From the NCBI GenBank assembly GCA_963575745.1, contig CAUYUJ010000194.1, positions 52,985 through 116,984 on the forward strand: a DNA stretch of 64,000 bases. Reading direction: 5' to 3'. The translations under genes and the position numbers were made by a program. This document shows, piece by piece, positions 1 through 11,620 of this stretch (position 1 is its first letter; each line of letters opens with the position of its first letter). The notes under the pieces were generated by a model. That model saw only the letters and a list, made by a program, of their open reading frames with translations, ran no database searches and was not told the DNA's origin. This stretch comes from Prorocentrum cordatum. Its lineage: Eukaryota; Sar; Dinophyceae; Prorocentrales; Prorocentraceae.

Positions 1-931
1 TGTTTAGAGACCTCGAAGAATACAAATGGTTTCGCGGACCTGGCTCGAGTAGCAGACCGAGTTCAGACCTCTGCATGCGACAGACAAGCGCACCTGATGA
101 TTCTGAATCGGCGTTTGTGAGTACCAGCTCTAAAGCGTTTCTAGAGCCCGAGTTAAGTACGACAGCACCTGTCAAGATGACTCGAAGAATACGAATAGCT
201 TCGCGGACCTAGCTCGAGTAGCAGACCGAGTTCAGACCTCTAGATGTGACTGCAGAACGCGCCCGATGATTCTGAATCGATTACGTGGGCGCATCAGCCC
301 TGTAGCTCTCCTACAGCTCGAGTTAAGCAGCGAAAATCGACAGCATCCGCCTACAGAAATTCGTAGAATACGAATAATTTCGCGACCTAGCTCGAGTAGT
401 AGACCGAGTTCAGACTCTAGATGCTAGAGACAGACGCGCCTGATGTTTATAAATCGGTTTCTGTGAACACCAGCTCTGTAGCTCTCCTACAGCCCGAGTG
501 AAGTACAGAAAACCGACAGTACCTGTCAAGATGACTCGAATGATCAAACAGTTTCGCAGATCTAGCTCGAGTAGCAGACCGAGTTCAGACCTCTAGATCC
601 AACTGACGAACTCGCCTGATGATTCTGAATCGGTTTCTGTAAGTATCAGCTCTGTGGCTGCTCTACAGCTCGAGTTAAGTACAAAAAACCGTCAACGCGT
701 ATCAAGATGACTCGAAACGGCCGATCCCGCCGCAACGCTTTTTGGCAGTAAAAGGTACCCGATCGAGCTGAGATCAAGATAGCGAGCGGGAACAAGATCG
801 AATATAGTGCGAAAAATACTAGAGCTCAAACGAATTGTTGACTTTCGAGAACAAAATTTTCAACCGACCAAATCAGCAAAAGGTCCGTCGAGATGTTTCT
901 GGCCAGCTAGCTCCCCAGCGCCCCGGAATTA
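1..931 (+). repeat. F1 module, left end outside window
   Basis: About four 175-180 bp monomers are recognisable by the recurring CTCGAGTAGCAGACCGAGTT block (near 50, 220, 400, 570). The F1 tail runs from about 700 to 931 and is cut off at CGGAATTA, where the next hairpin A begins. No open frame with coding character is seen. Confidence 0.85.
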
Positions 932-2172
932 CTGGGCGCCGGCGGTAAACCGTCAGCCTTTCTTACCGCCGGGGGACTCGTAGAGCTTCCTTGCCATATA
1001 TTTATCCAAAGAATTGGCAGAGAACGAATAGTTTTTCAGCCTCCGCTGATAGCAGACTCGAATACAACACTCAGTTCAGAACTCTAGATGCAACAGACGC
1101 ACGCGCCTGATTATGCTGAATCGATTGATGTGCGTACGAGCTCTGTGGCCTTCCACATTTCGAGTTAAGTACAGAAAAACGACAGCATCTGCCAAGATGA
1201 CTCAAATAATGCGAATAGGTTCACGGACCTAGCTCGAGTAGCAGACCGAGTTCAGACCTCTAAATGCCATAGATGAACGCGCCTGGTGATCTCGAATGGG
1301 TTCTGTGAGTATCAGTTCTGTAGGTGTCCCACAGCTCGAGTTAAGTCCAGAAAGCCGACAGCATCTGTCAAGATGACTCGAATAATACGAATAGGTTCGT
1401 GGACATAGCTCGGGTAGCAGACCGAGTTCAGACCTCTAGATGCAACGAATGAACGCGCCTGATGATTCAGGATCAGTTTCTGTTAATATGAGCTCTGTAG
1501 GTGTCCTACAGCTCGAGTTAAGTACAGAAAACCGACAGCATCTGTCAAGATGACTCGAATAATATGAATAGCTTCGCGGACATAGCTCGGGTAGAAGACC
1601 GAGTTCAGACCTCTAGATGCGACAGATGAACGCGCCTGATGATTCTGGATCGGTTTCTGATAATAAGAGCTCTGTAAGTGTCCTACAGTTCGAGTTCGTA
1701 CAGAAAACCGACAGCACCTGTCAAGATGATTCGAATACTACGCATAGTTTCGCACGACCTAGCTCGGGTAGCAGACTGAGTTCAGACCTCTAGATGCAAC
1801 AGACAAACGCGCCTGATAATTCTAAGAGGGTTTCTCTGAATATCAGCTCTGTAGCTGTCCTATAGCTCGAGTGATGTTCAGAAAACCGCCACCGCGTGTC
1901 AAGATGACCCGAAACGGCCGATCCCGCCGCAGTGCTTTTTGACAGTAGTATCTACCCGATCGTGCTGAGATTGAGACGGCGAGCGGGAATGAGATCGGAT
2001 ATCACGGGAAAAAATACTAGAGCTTAAACGAGTGTTGAAATTCGAGAACAAAAATTTCAACCGACCGAAAATCAAAAAAAAGTCCGTCGAGCTTTTTTCT
2101 GGCCAACTAGCTCTCCAGCGCCCGGAATTACTCTTAAGCTTCCAGCAACTAGCTAAGGGAAGCTCTACGAAT
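932..2172 (+). repeat. F1 module with hairpin A and hairpin B
   Basis: Hairpin A occupies 932-990, with a loop variant CGTCAGCC instead of CGTCAACC. A TATA-like leader (CATATATTTATCC) follows, then about four monomers and the tail from about 1905. Hairpin B (2134-2172) closes the module, so this is one of the few copies with both F1 ends. Confidence 0.85.
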
Positions 2173-2497
2173 ACTCGAATACTACGAACAGCTTCGCAGA
2201 CATAGCTCGGGTAGCAGACCGAGTTCAGACCTCTAGATGCAACAGACGAACGCGCCTGATGATTCTAGGAGGTTTGTTTTGTTAATATCAGCTCTGTCGC
2301 TGTCCTATAGCTCGAGTTATGTTCAGAAAACCGCCACCGCGTGTCAAGATGACCCGAAACGGCCCATCCCGCCGCAGTGCTTTTTGGCAGTAATATCTAC
2401 CCGATCGATCTGACATTAAGACGGCGAGCGGGAATAAGATCGAATATCACGGAAAAAAATACTAGAGCTCAAACGATTTGTTGAATTTCGAGAACAA
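2173..2497 (+). repeat. F1 fragment: one monomer plus tail
   Basis: A single monomer is joined to an F1 tail that stops within the segment GAATTTCGAGAACAA near 2497. The sequence then switches abruptly to the opposite orientation. Confidence 0.75.
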
Positions 2498-3110
2498 CTA
2501 TCAGAAAGCGTTGCGGCGGGATCGGCCCTTTCGATTCATCTTAAGACGCGCTGTCGGTTTTTTGTACTCAATTCGAGCTGTAGGACAGCTAAAGAGCTGA
2601 TACTGACAGAAACCGATTCATAATCATCAGGCGCGTTCGTCTGTTGCATCCAGAGGTCTGAACTCGGTCTGTTGCCCGAGTCATTGCTCGATTCATCTTG
2701 AAACGTGCTGTCGGTTTTCTGTACTTAACTAGGGCTGTAGGGAGGCTACAGGGCTGGTAATTACATACACCGATTCGGAGGCATTAGGCGCGTCCGCCTG
2801 TCGCATGCAGAGATTTAAAATCGGTCTACTACTCGAGCCAGGTCAGCAACACTATTCGCATCGCTCGGGTCCACAGGGACTGTCGGTTTTCATACTGGAT
2901 CGTCTCATGTGCATACCAGCTTTGTAACTCTTCTAAATCTTCAATTGAGTAAGGAAGACTGAGAAAACTTGTCAAAATGACTAAGAAGAATAAAGAATAG
3001 ACGAACGCGCCTAAATCTCGAGTTAAGTACTCAAACCGTTCAACGATATTCGCAAAACCACCCAACAGTTTCTCCCTTCTGCATTCGATAGATGCCGAAG
3101 AGCTCAACGT
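2498..3110 (-). repeat. Inverted F1 fragment
   Basis: From about 2498 the sequence is the reverse complement of an F1 tail (GGCGGGATCGGCC), followed by inverted monomers with CAGGCGCGTTCGTCTG near 2628 and CAGGCGGACGCGCCT-type blocks later. Similarity to the monomer decays after about 2870. The breakpoint at 2497/2498 is a head-to-head junction of two F1 copies. Confidence 0.7.
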
Positions 3111-4753
3111 GGTTCTGGCTGGCGCCGGCGGTGCACCGTCAACCTGGTCACCGCCGCGTAAGATTACTCAGAATCGAAAGAGACAGCTTCTGGAAGCATT
3201 TATACAATTCATATTTTTTCATGTCCACGTGAAGTTGGTTCCGCCAAGTGTTTTGTAAAAGTGTGCCTACACAGCTCATATTATGAAGCAGAGGCTCTCA
3301 CTGTCATCTACAGATGCGAAATATATGTTTTTCTCAAATGAATTGTGAAACATCTTTCCAATCTTTGGAAAACCGACCTAAAGTTGACACATTATCTCTT
3401 CTTGTTGGGTCGACCAGCCCGCACCGGAATTTCTCTAGCTCATCGATAAAGAAGAGCTCTAAGAGCTAGAAGCGTCGGCTTGGTAGCATCTACTTGGTAG
3501 CCACTGGACCCCGCGGTAAACCGTTAATCTGGTCGCCGCCGAGAACTCCGCAGAGCTCCTCCGACGCGTGAAGTGCTGAGAGTCGAAGGAGAGAGCTCCT
3601 CGAGCCATTTCTCGGAAAATTGAATTCATTTGTTGATTAAAGTTGGTTCCGCCAAGTCTTCTGTTGTAAATTTATGCCTAAGACACAGAAACTCTCATAG
3701 TCGTGTACAGGTGTGAAAAATATCGTTTCTCAAAATACATGGTGAAGTATCTCTGAGATCTTAGCAAAACCGACCACTCGGTAGCGTCCACTCGGAACCG
3801 GCGGTGCACCGTCAACCAGATTACCGCCGGGGCCCTCGTAGAGCTCTTTTCTCACACTGCGCTCCTCCGTCAGCATGAAGAAAGCGTCTAGAGGAACACC
3901 GAAAACTCGAAAAATCACGTTTTTCTGTCTTTATGCAACGCCGGTTCCTCCAAGTGTATACTGCAGTTACGTACCTGAGCATTTAACTGGCAGACGCATA
4001 ACCCACTACAGGTGCAACACATCTTTTTTCTCACAATGAATGGTCAAATGTCTTTTAAATGTTCGCAAAACCACCCAAAGATTACCCCTGTGTCCTTTCT
4101 GGCCGGGTCGACCAAGTAGCTCCACCCCGCGCCGAAATTCCTCTAGCTTATCGACAACGAAGAGCTCTACGAGGTACTGACGCCGGCAGTGAACCCTAAA
4201 CCTGGTCACCGCCGGGAACCTCGAAGAGCTCCTTTCACGCGGGAGAGTGCTCAAAGTCGAAAGAGAGAGCCTCTCGAAGCTCGAAAAAGAGAAACATTGA
4301 TTTTTTCGTGTCCCAGACTGGGAACTGGCGGTAAACCGTCAACCAGGTTACCGCCGGGACCCTCGTAAAGCTCTTTTCTGATGAAGAAAGCTTCTGGGGC
4401 GAGGCCCGAAATAATAGAAAAAGTACGTTTTTCGATGTTTATCTGTCGTCAGTTGCTCCAAGTGTTTTGGTAGTCATACTGTACCTACGGGCCTAGAAAT
4501 TTTACAGGTGCACGCGTCAAAGCCCATTATAAGTGCGAAAAATCTGTTTTTCTCTGAATGAATTGTCAAATATCTTTCAAATCTTCGCAAAACCGACCCA
4601 ACTTTGTCTCTTAAGGCCGGGTCGACCAACTGGCGCCGGCGGTGAACCGTCAACCTGGTCACCGCCGGGAACCTCGTAGAGCTCCTTTCACACGTAAGAG
4701 AAAAAATCGAAAAATTACGTTTTTCTGATTTCACCCAACGTTGGTTCCCCCAC
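3111..4753 (+). repeat. F2 cluster with several A/A' hairpins
   Basis: Six A or A'-like hairpins are seen at about 3121-3158, 3503-3560, 3796-3850, 4171-4222, 4322-4373 and 4630-4685. Several are diverged (CACCGTCAACC, CCGTTAATC). Between them are F2 bodies recognised by GTTGGTTCCGCCAAGTGTTTTG-like text, CTCAAAATGAATTGTCAAA and AAAACCGACC, ending in worn C hairpins near 3430 and 4130. No protein-coding frame is credible. Confidence 0.75.
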
Positions 4754-5955
4754 TGGGCGCCGGCGGTAAACCGTCAACCTTCCTTACCGCCGGGGGACTC
4801 GTAGAGCTTCCTGAGCATATATAATGTCGAAAAAATTGCAGAGAACGAATATTTTTTCATCCTCAACGATTCCAGACCTCTGGATGCAACAGCCAAACGC
4901 CCCTCATGCTCGTGGATTGTTCTGTGCGCACGAGCTCCGTAGCTCTCCTACAGCCCGAGTTACGTGAAAATCGACAGCACCTCTGAAGATCACTCGAACA
5001 ATACAAATAGTTTCGCGAATCTAGCTCGAGTATCAGACCGAGTTCAAACATCTGAATGCAACAGGCGGATGCGCCTGATGTCTCCGAATCGATTCCTGTG
5101 ATTGCCAGCCCTGCAGCCCCCTTACAGCCCGAGTTAAGTGCAGAAAACCGAGAGCACCTCTGAAGACGACTCGAACAATATGAATAGCTTCGCAGACCTA
5201 GCTCGGGCAGCAGGCCGAGTTCAGGGCTCTGAATGCGACAGATGGACGCGACTGATGTCTCCGAATCGATTTCAGTGATTACAAGCCCTGCAGCCCCCTT
5301 ACAGCTCGAGTTAAGTGCAGAAAACGGACAGCATCTCTCAAGATGACTCGACAAATACGAATAGTTTTGCGAGACTAGCTCGGGCAGCACAGCGAGTTCC
5401 GAGCTCTGGATTCGGCAGGCCGACACGCCTGATGTCTCTGAACCGATTCATGTGACTACGAGCCCTGTAGTCCCCCTACAGCCCGAGTTAAGTGCAGAAA
5501 ACTGTCAGCAGCTCTCAATGTGACTCCAACAACACGAATAGTTTCGCGAACCTAGCTCGGGCAGCAGAAGGAATTCAGACCTCTAGATGGAACATACGAA
5601 CGCGGCTGATGATTCGCCATCGATTGCTGTGAGAATGAGCTCTGGTGCTGCCCAAGTACAACATACCGACAACACGTATCAAGATGACTCGAAACAGCCG
5701 ATCCCGCCGCGATGCTTTTTTGCAGAAATATTTAACCGATCGAGCTGAGATTAAGATGGCGAGCGGGAATAAGATCGAATTTTGCAGAAAAAAAACTAGA
5801 GCTCTAACGAATTGTTGAATTTTGAGAGCAAAATTTTCAACCGAGCAAAAGTCAGCAAAAGGTCCGTCGAGAGTTTTCTTGCCAACTAGCTCTCCAGCGC
5901 GCCGGAATTACTCTTAAGCTTCCAGCAACTAGCAAAGGGAAGCTCTACGAGTTAA
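4754..5955 (+). repeat. F1 module with hairpins A and B
   Basis: Hairpin A lies at 4754-4812 and hairpin B at 5908-5955. Monomer spacing here is exactly 177 bp (CTCGAG/CTCGGG blocks at 5025, 5202 and 5379). Because 177 is a multiple of three, the minus strand stays open through three monomers (4863-5426) as three 59-residue repeats. I treat this as a by-product of the period and not a gene. Confidence 0.85.
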
Positions 5956-6601
5956 GTGTTTTGATAGTAATACTGTACCCACGGACCTGAAAAATTACTG
6001 CGAGTGCGGCCGTTAACAGGTGCGAAAAATCTGCTTTCTCAAAATGAATTGTCAAATATCTTTCAAAAAATTGCGAAACCACCCAAAGTTTACCACTTTG
6101 TCCTTTCTGGCCGGGTCGACCAACTAGCTCCACCCCGCGCCGGAATTCCTTTAACTCATTGATGCCAAGGAGCTTTACGAGGTACTACCTCCAGCCCGCG
6201 CCAGAATTCTTCTGGCTGGTCGATGCCGAAGAGCTCTGCGAGGTACTCGCTTCCATGCATGCTTGCACGCGTGCAAGCACACTGGAGACGGCGGCGAACC
6301 GTCAACCTGGCTACCGCTGGAACCTCGTAGAGCTCTTTTCTTGCACGGCGATCGTCGGAACACGGAGAGAAAGCTTCTGGAGCGAGAAAGAAAAAACTCA
6401 AAAAAAACACGTTGTTCTGCTTTTACTCAACGTCGGTTCCCCCAAGTCTTTTGAAAGCAACACTGCACCTACAGACCTGAAAATGTTACTGGCAGACGCG
6501 GCAAAACCCACTACAGGTGCGAAAAATCTCGTTTCTCAAAATGAATTGTCAAACATGGTATCATCCGAAACCCGGAGAGCAAAGATAACACGCAACAGAA
6601 A
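5956..6601 (+). repeat. F2 pieces with two C hairpins and a 20-bp palindrome
   Basis: An F2 body (5956-6130) ends in hairpin C (6122-6183), followed by a second worn C hairpin (6184-6245). A perfect palindrome TGCTTGCACGCGTGCAAGCA lies at about 6262-6281 and resembles the F3 palindromes. A diverged A' hairpin follows (6281-6335), then another F2 body to 6601. Confidence 0.7.
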
Positions 6602-7676
6602 CTGGGCGCCCGTCAACCTTTCTTACCGCTGGGGGACTCGGAGAGCTTCCTGACAATATATAATGTGGGAAAACATGCAGAGAACGAATAGTTTTTCAGC
6701 CCAAGTGATTTCAGACCTCTCGATGCAACAGGGGAACGCCCCCGATGCTTCTCGATTGTCTTCTTCGCGAGCTCTGTAGCTCTCCTACAGCCCGAGTTAC
6801 GTGCGTGAATCGACAGCACCTCTAAAGATGAGTCTAATAAAACCAATAGTTTGAGAACCCAGCTCGAGTATCAAACCGAGTTCAGATCTCTCAATGCGAC
6901 AGGCGGACGCGTCTGATGTCTGCGAGTCGACTCCTGAAATTACCAGCCCTGCAGCCCCCCTACAGCCCGAGTTAAGCGCAGAAAATCGACAGCACCTCTC
7001 AGGATGACTCGAACAATAGAATAGTTTCGCGGACCTTGTTTGGGCACTCGAACAATAGAATAGTTTCGCGGACCTTGTTTGGCCAGCAGACCGAGTTCCG
7101 AGCTTTTGATTCGACAGGCGCACGCGCCTGACGTCTTCAAATCGATTCCTATGACCACACTGTAGCCCCCCAGCCCGAGTTGAGCAGAAAACCGAGAGCA
7201 CTTCTCAAGATGACTCGAACAAGACGAATAGTTTCGCGAGTCTGGATCGGGCAGCAGACCGAGTTGAGAGCTCTGGATTCAACAGACAAATGCGACTGAT
7301 GATTCTGAATCGCTTTCTGTAAGTATCGGCTCTGTAGATGTTCTATAGCTCGAGTTAGTACAGAAAACCGAGAGCTTGTGTTAAGATGACTCGAATAATA
7401 CGGATAGGTTTGCGCACATAGCTCAGACCTCTAGATTCAACAGGCGAACGCGTCTGTGGATTCTGGTTCGATTAGCTGTGCTAACCAGCTCTGTAGCTGT
7501 CCTCAAGCTCGAGTTATGTTCAGAAAACCGTCATCGCGTGTCAAGATGACTTAAAACGGCCGATCCCGCCTGCCTGCTTTTTGGCATAAAAGGTAACCGA
7601 TCGAGGTGAGATCAAGATGGCGAGCGGGGGAACAATACTAGAGCACACACGAATTATTGAATTTCAAGAACAAAAC
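6602..7676 (+). repeat. F1 module with damaged hairpin A
   Basis: Hairpin A (6602-6653) has lost its left stem arm: GGGCGCC runs directly into CGTCAACC. The leader has TATATAATGT. About four monomers follow; one contains a direct duplication of about 38 bp (7006-7043 and 7045-7082, around ACTCGAACAATAGAATAG). The tail runs from about 7540 and is truncated at 7676 by the next hairpin A. Confidence 0.8.
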
Positions 7677-8880
7677 TGGGCGCCGGCGGTAAACCGTCAA
7701 CCTTTCTTACCGCCGGGGGACTCGTAAAGCTTCCTGACAATATATAATGTAGAAAAAAATACACAGAAAAAAAAATTGTTCAGCCCAAGCAATTCCAAAC
7801 CTCTCGGATGCAATGCCGAACGCCCCCGACGCTTCTGGATTATCTTCTGTACGAGCTCTGTAACTCTCCTACAGCCCGAGTTTCGTGCGAAAATCGACAG
7901 CACCTCTCAAGATGCCTCGAATAATACGAATAGTTTGGCAAACCTAGCTCGAGTGTCAGACCGAGTTCAGACCTCATGCCACAGGTGGACGCGTCTGATG
8001 TAAGCGAATGGACTGCGATTACCAGCCCAACAGCCCCCCCTGAGTTAAGTGCAGGAAACTGACAGCACCTGTCAGGATGACTCGAACAATGCGAATATTT
8101 TTGCAGACCTAGTTCGGGCAGCAGACAGAGTTCGAAGCTCTGGATTCGAAAGGCGGACGCGCCTGATGTCTTCGAATCGATTCTAGTGATAAACCAGCCA
8201 TGCAGCTGCCCTACAGCCCGAGTTAAGTGCAGAGAACTAACAGCATCTCTCAAGATAACTCGAGCAATACGAATAGTTTCTGCGATTCTAGATCGGGCTG
8301 CAGACCGAGTTCAGAGCTCTGGAGTCAACAGACAAGGGCCACTGATGATTCTGAATAAGATTCTGTACGTATCAGCTCTTTACTGTCCTTTAGCTCGACT
8401 TTACAGAAAACCCGGAGCGTCTCTCAAGATAACTCGAATAATACGAATAAGTTTGCGGACCTAGCTCGGCTAGCAGACCGAGTTCAGACCTCTGGGTTGA
8501 ACAGGCGAACGCGCCTGATTATTCTGAATCGATTAGCTGTGCTTATCAGCTCTGTGCCTGCCCTGAAGCTCGAGTTATCTTGAGAAAACCGTTACAGCGT
8601 GACAAGCTGACCCGAGACGGGCGATCCCGCCGCAGTGCTTTTTGGCAGTAAAAGGTACCCGATCGAGCTGAGATCAAGATGGCGAGCGGGAATAAGATCG
8701 AATTTTGCAGAAAAAATACTAGAGCTCCAACGAATGCTTCAATTTCGAGAACCGAAATTTCAACCGACCAAAAGTCATCAAAATGTCCGTCGAGATTTTT
8801 CTTGCCAACTAGCTCTCCAGCGCCCCGGAATTACTCTTAAGCTTCCATCAATGACTTGCTAAGGGAAGCTCTACGAGTCA
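7677..8880 (+). repeat. F1 module with hairpins A and B
   Basis: Intact hairpin A occupies 7677-7733. The leader contains ATATATAATG. About four monomers follow, then the tail from about 8600 and hairpin B at 8829-8880. Confidence 0.85.
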
Positions 8881-9306
8881 TTTTCAACTGACAAAAAGTC
8901 AGCAAAAGGTCCGTAGAGATTTTCCACCAGCGTCCGGCTTCTAAACCCTTTAGCTCTCAGCGAGCTCTCCGGATATTACTTTTAAGCTTCCAGCGACTTG
9001 GTAGCGTCCAACTGGGAACCCGCGGTAAACCGTCAACCAGGTTACCGCCGGGAGCCTCGTAGAGCTCTGCATAGACCAGCTTGGTTCCGAGATAACGCAG
9101 AATAATAGCTTCAAACATAAAGACACTGTTTTTTTGGTCGTACACAATGGTGGTTCCCCCTAGTCTTTTAATCGAAATAATGCAGCTAGGGCCCTGAGAA
9201 TTGCACTATCGAAAGCGCCATGATTCACTGCATAGAATAAAAATTCAAATTCGCAAAACGAATTTCAAAATCTCTCGCCATCTTCGAATCTTTCATGGTA
9301 GCGTTC
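8881..9306 (+). repeat. F1-tail scrap and F2 piece
   Basis: 8881-9010 holds a rearranged scrap of F1 tail with an F3-like end (CTCAGCGAGCTCTCCGG). An A-type hairpin (9012-9068, loop ACCGTCAACCAGG) leads into an F2 body that runs to about 9306. No gene is seen. Confidence 0.65.
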
Positions 9307-9591
9307 AAAACCCGGAGAGCGAAGACACCCTCGGAAACGGGAATCTTTCCTGCAGAGTCTTGGGGGGCCCCCCTACAGCGCTGCTGAAGCGCTGCCAGGA
9401 TTGCTTCCATGCATGCCTGCAGGCGTGCAGGCACGCTTGGAAGCTTACCGGAAGCTCTCCCGGACCCGTTGCCGGGTCGCCGGAGTTTCTGCGGGGAACG
9501 TGGAGCGCCGTGGAGGAGCTCCTGGCAGGCACCACCACCGTCCGGCTTCTAATCTTAAACCCTTTAGCTCTCAGCGAGCTCTCCGGGAACT
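9307..9591 (+). repeat. F3 element with CCCGGAGAGC inverted ends
   Basis: This is a nearly complete F3 copy of about 285 bp. It starts at AACCCGGAGAGC and ends at GAGCTCTCCGGGAA, giving perfect 10-bp inverted ends. Inside are AGCGCTGC / GAAGCGCTGCC and a GCATGCCTGCAGGCGTGCAGGC-like palindromic block. Open frames on both strands reflect its high GC content. Confidence 0.75.
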
Positions 9592-10388
9592 GGGCGCCGG
9601 CGGTAAACCGTCAACCTTCCTTACCGCCGGGGGACTCGTAGAGCTTCCTGATAATATATAATGTGGAAAAAATGCAGAGAACGAATAGTTTTTCAGCCCA
9701 AGCGATTTCAGACCTCTCGATGCAACAGCCGAACGCCCCCGATGCTTCTGGATTGTCTTCTTTGCGAGCTCTGTAGCTCTCCTACAGCCCGAGGTACGTG
9801 CGTAAATCGACAGCACCTCTCAAAGATGACTCTAACAAAACGAACAGTTTGGCAACCCAGCTCGAGTATCAAACCGAGTTCAGACCTCTGAATGCGACAG
9901 GCGGACGCGTCTGATGTCTGCGAATCGATTCCTGTGATTACCAGCCCTGCAGCCCCCCGACAGCCCGAGCTAAGTGCAGAAAACCGACAGCACCTCTCAG
10001 GATGACTCGAACAATACAATAGTTTCGCGGACCTAGTTCGGGCAGCAGACCGAGTTCCCGGCTCTGGATTCGACAAGCGGACGCGCCTGATGTCTTCAAA
10101 TCGATTCCTGTGACCACCAGCACTGTAGCCCCCCCAGCCCGAGTTGAATGCAGAAAACCGAGAGCACTTCTCAAGATGACTCGAACAATACGAATAGTTT
10201 CGCGATTCTAGATCGGGCAGCAGACCGAGTTCAGAGCTCTAGATTCAACAAAAAAATGCGACTGGTGATTCTGAATCGGTTTCTGTAAGTATTAGCTCTG
10301 TAGCTGTCGTATAGCTCGAGTTAATTACAGAAAACCGAGAGCGTCTGTCAAGATGACTCGAATAATACGAATAGGTTTGCAGACCTGA
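9590..10388 (+). repeat. F1 module, monomer part
   Basis: Intact hairpin A occupies 9590-9648, followed by a leader with ATATATAATG and about four monomers. Near 10388 the standard monomers change into a clearly different variant. Confidence 0.85.
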
Positions 10389-10939
10389 AAAAAACGAATC
10401 ACGCAAGCACGTGTAGCACTCATGTGAAGAAGTTTTTCGATCATAACTTCTTCAATAGCCAGCTCTGAACACTCTTCCGCCACAAGTAGACGCACATCAT
10501 CATTCTCAAACGATTTGGTTTGCTTGCCATCTCTGTAGCTTGCCTACAGCTCGAGTTAAGTTTAAAAAACCGAATCACGCAAGCACGTGTAGCACTCATG
10601 TGAAGGAGTTTTTCGATCATAACTTCTTCCATGACCAGTTCTGAACACTCTCCCGCCACATGTAGACGCGCATTATCATTATACATCGATTTGGTGTGCT
10701 TGCTATCTCTGTAGCTGGCCTACAGCTCGGGTTAAGTTGAGGAACCGAATCACGCAAGCACGGTTAGCACTCATGTGAAGAAGTTTTTCGATCATAACTT
10801 CTTCAATGGCCAGCTCTGAACACTCTCCCGCCACATTTAGACGCGCATCATCATTCTACATCGATTTGGTGTGCTTGCCATCTCTGTGGCTGGCCTACAG
10901 CTAGAGTTAAGTTGTTTTTTAATTTTATTTTTTTTTTTG

Positions 10940-11021
<82 letters not shown>

Positions 11022-11620
11022 GAATCACGCAAGCACGTGTAGCACTCATGTGAAGAAGTTGTTCGATCATAACTTCTTCAATAGCCAGCTCTGAACACTC
11101 TTCCGCCACATGTAGACGCACATCATCATTCTGAATCGATTTGCTGTGCTTTCCATCCCTGTAGCTTGCCTACAGCTCAAGTTAAGTGGAGAAAAACCGA
11201 ACCACGCAAGCAAGTGTAGCACTCATGTGAAGAAGTTGTTCGATGATAAATTCTTACATAGCCAGCTCTGAACACTCTCCTGCCACATGTAGACGCGCAT
11301 CATGATTCTGAATCCGAAAGCTGTACTTGTCATCTCTGTAGCTTCCCTACAGCCCGAGTTAAGTTCAGAAAACCGACGACACCTGCCAACATGGCACTCA
11401 GCAGTCGATCCCGCCATGACGCTTTTCGATAGTAATGCCCACCCGATCGAGCTGATATCAAGATGGCGAGCCGCAGTAAGATCATAGATCACGGGAAAAA
11501 AATACTAGAGCTCTAACGAATGGTCAGATTTCGAGAACATAAATTTCAACCGAGCCAAAGTTGTGAAAAGTTCAGTCGAGATTTTTCGAGCCAACTAGCC
11601 TGCCAGCGTTTTCGAATTAC
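10389..11620 (+). repeat. Variant tandem monomer array and F1 tail
   Basis: Five units start at CGAATCACGCAAGCACG (10395, 10571, 10746, 11021) or its variant at 11198. Spacing is 176, 175, 275 and 177 bp, and the long interval is explained by the homopolymer tract at 10912-11020. The units share AGCTCGAGTTAAGT and the CTGTAG...CTACAG hairpin with ordinary monomers but differ in between (ATCATAACTTCTTCAAT, GAACACTCTCCCGCCACA). The F1 tail follows from about 11396. Confidence 0.85.
10912..11020 (+). repeat. T-rich run followed by 81-nt poly(A)
   Basis: A T-rich stretch (10912-10938) is followed by an uninterrupted run of A at 10940-11020. It interrupts the variant array at the place where sister units have a short A run (GAGAAAACCGAATC), so it looks like expansion of that run plus an opposing T tract. 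Homopolymer length is a frequent sequencing or assembly error, so the exact length is uncertain. Confidence 0.85.

Noticed and set aside
932-990. Hairpin A as an integron attC-like or bacterial terminator site
   Set aside because: No integron integrase or bacterial gene context exists. Surroundings are eukaryotic LINEs and satellites, and no T-run follows the stem in empty sites.
1060-1900. Monomers as tRNA or other known RNA genes, suggested by three stem-loops
   Set aside because: No A-box/B-box pattern, acceptor stem or CCA-compatible cloverleaf could be fitted. The 178-bp length and loop sizes do not match tRNA.
4863-5426. 187-codon repeated open frame as a protein gene
   Set aside because: Most other monomers are 176, 178 or irregular in length, so the frame breaks constantly. 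No start signal or known family is seen.
10837-11121. Poly-Phe and poly-Lys open frames
   Set aside because: They are translations of the T-rich and A-rich homopolymer tracts.
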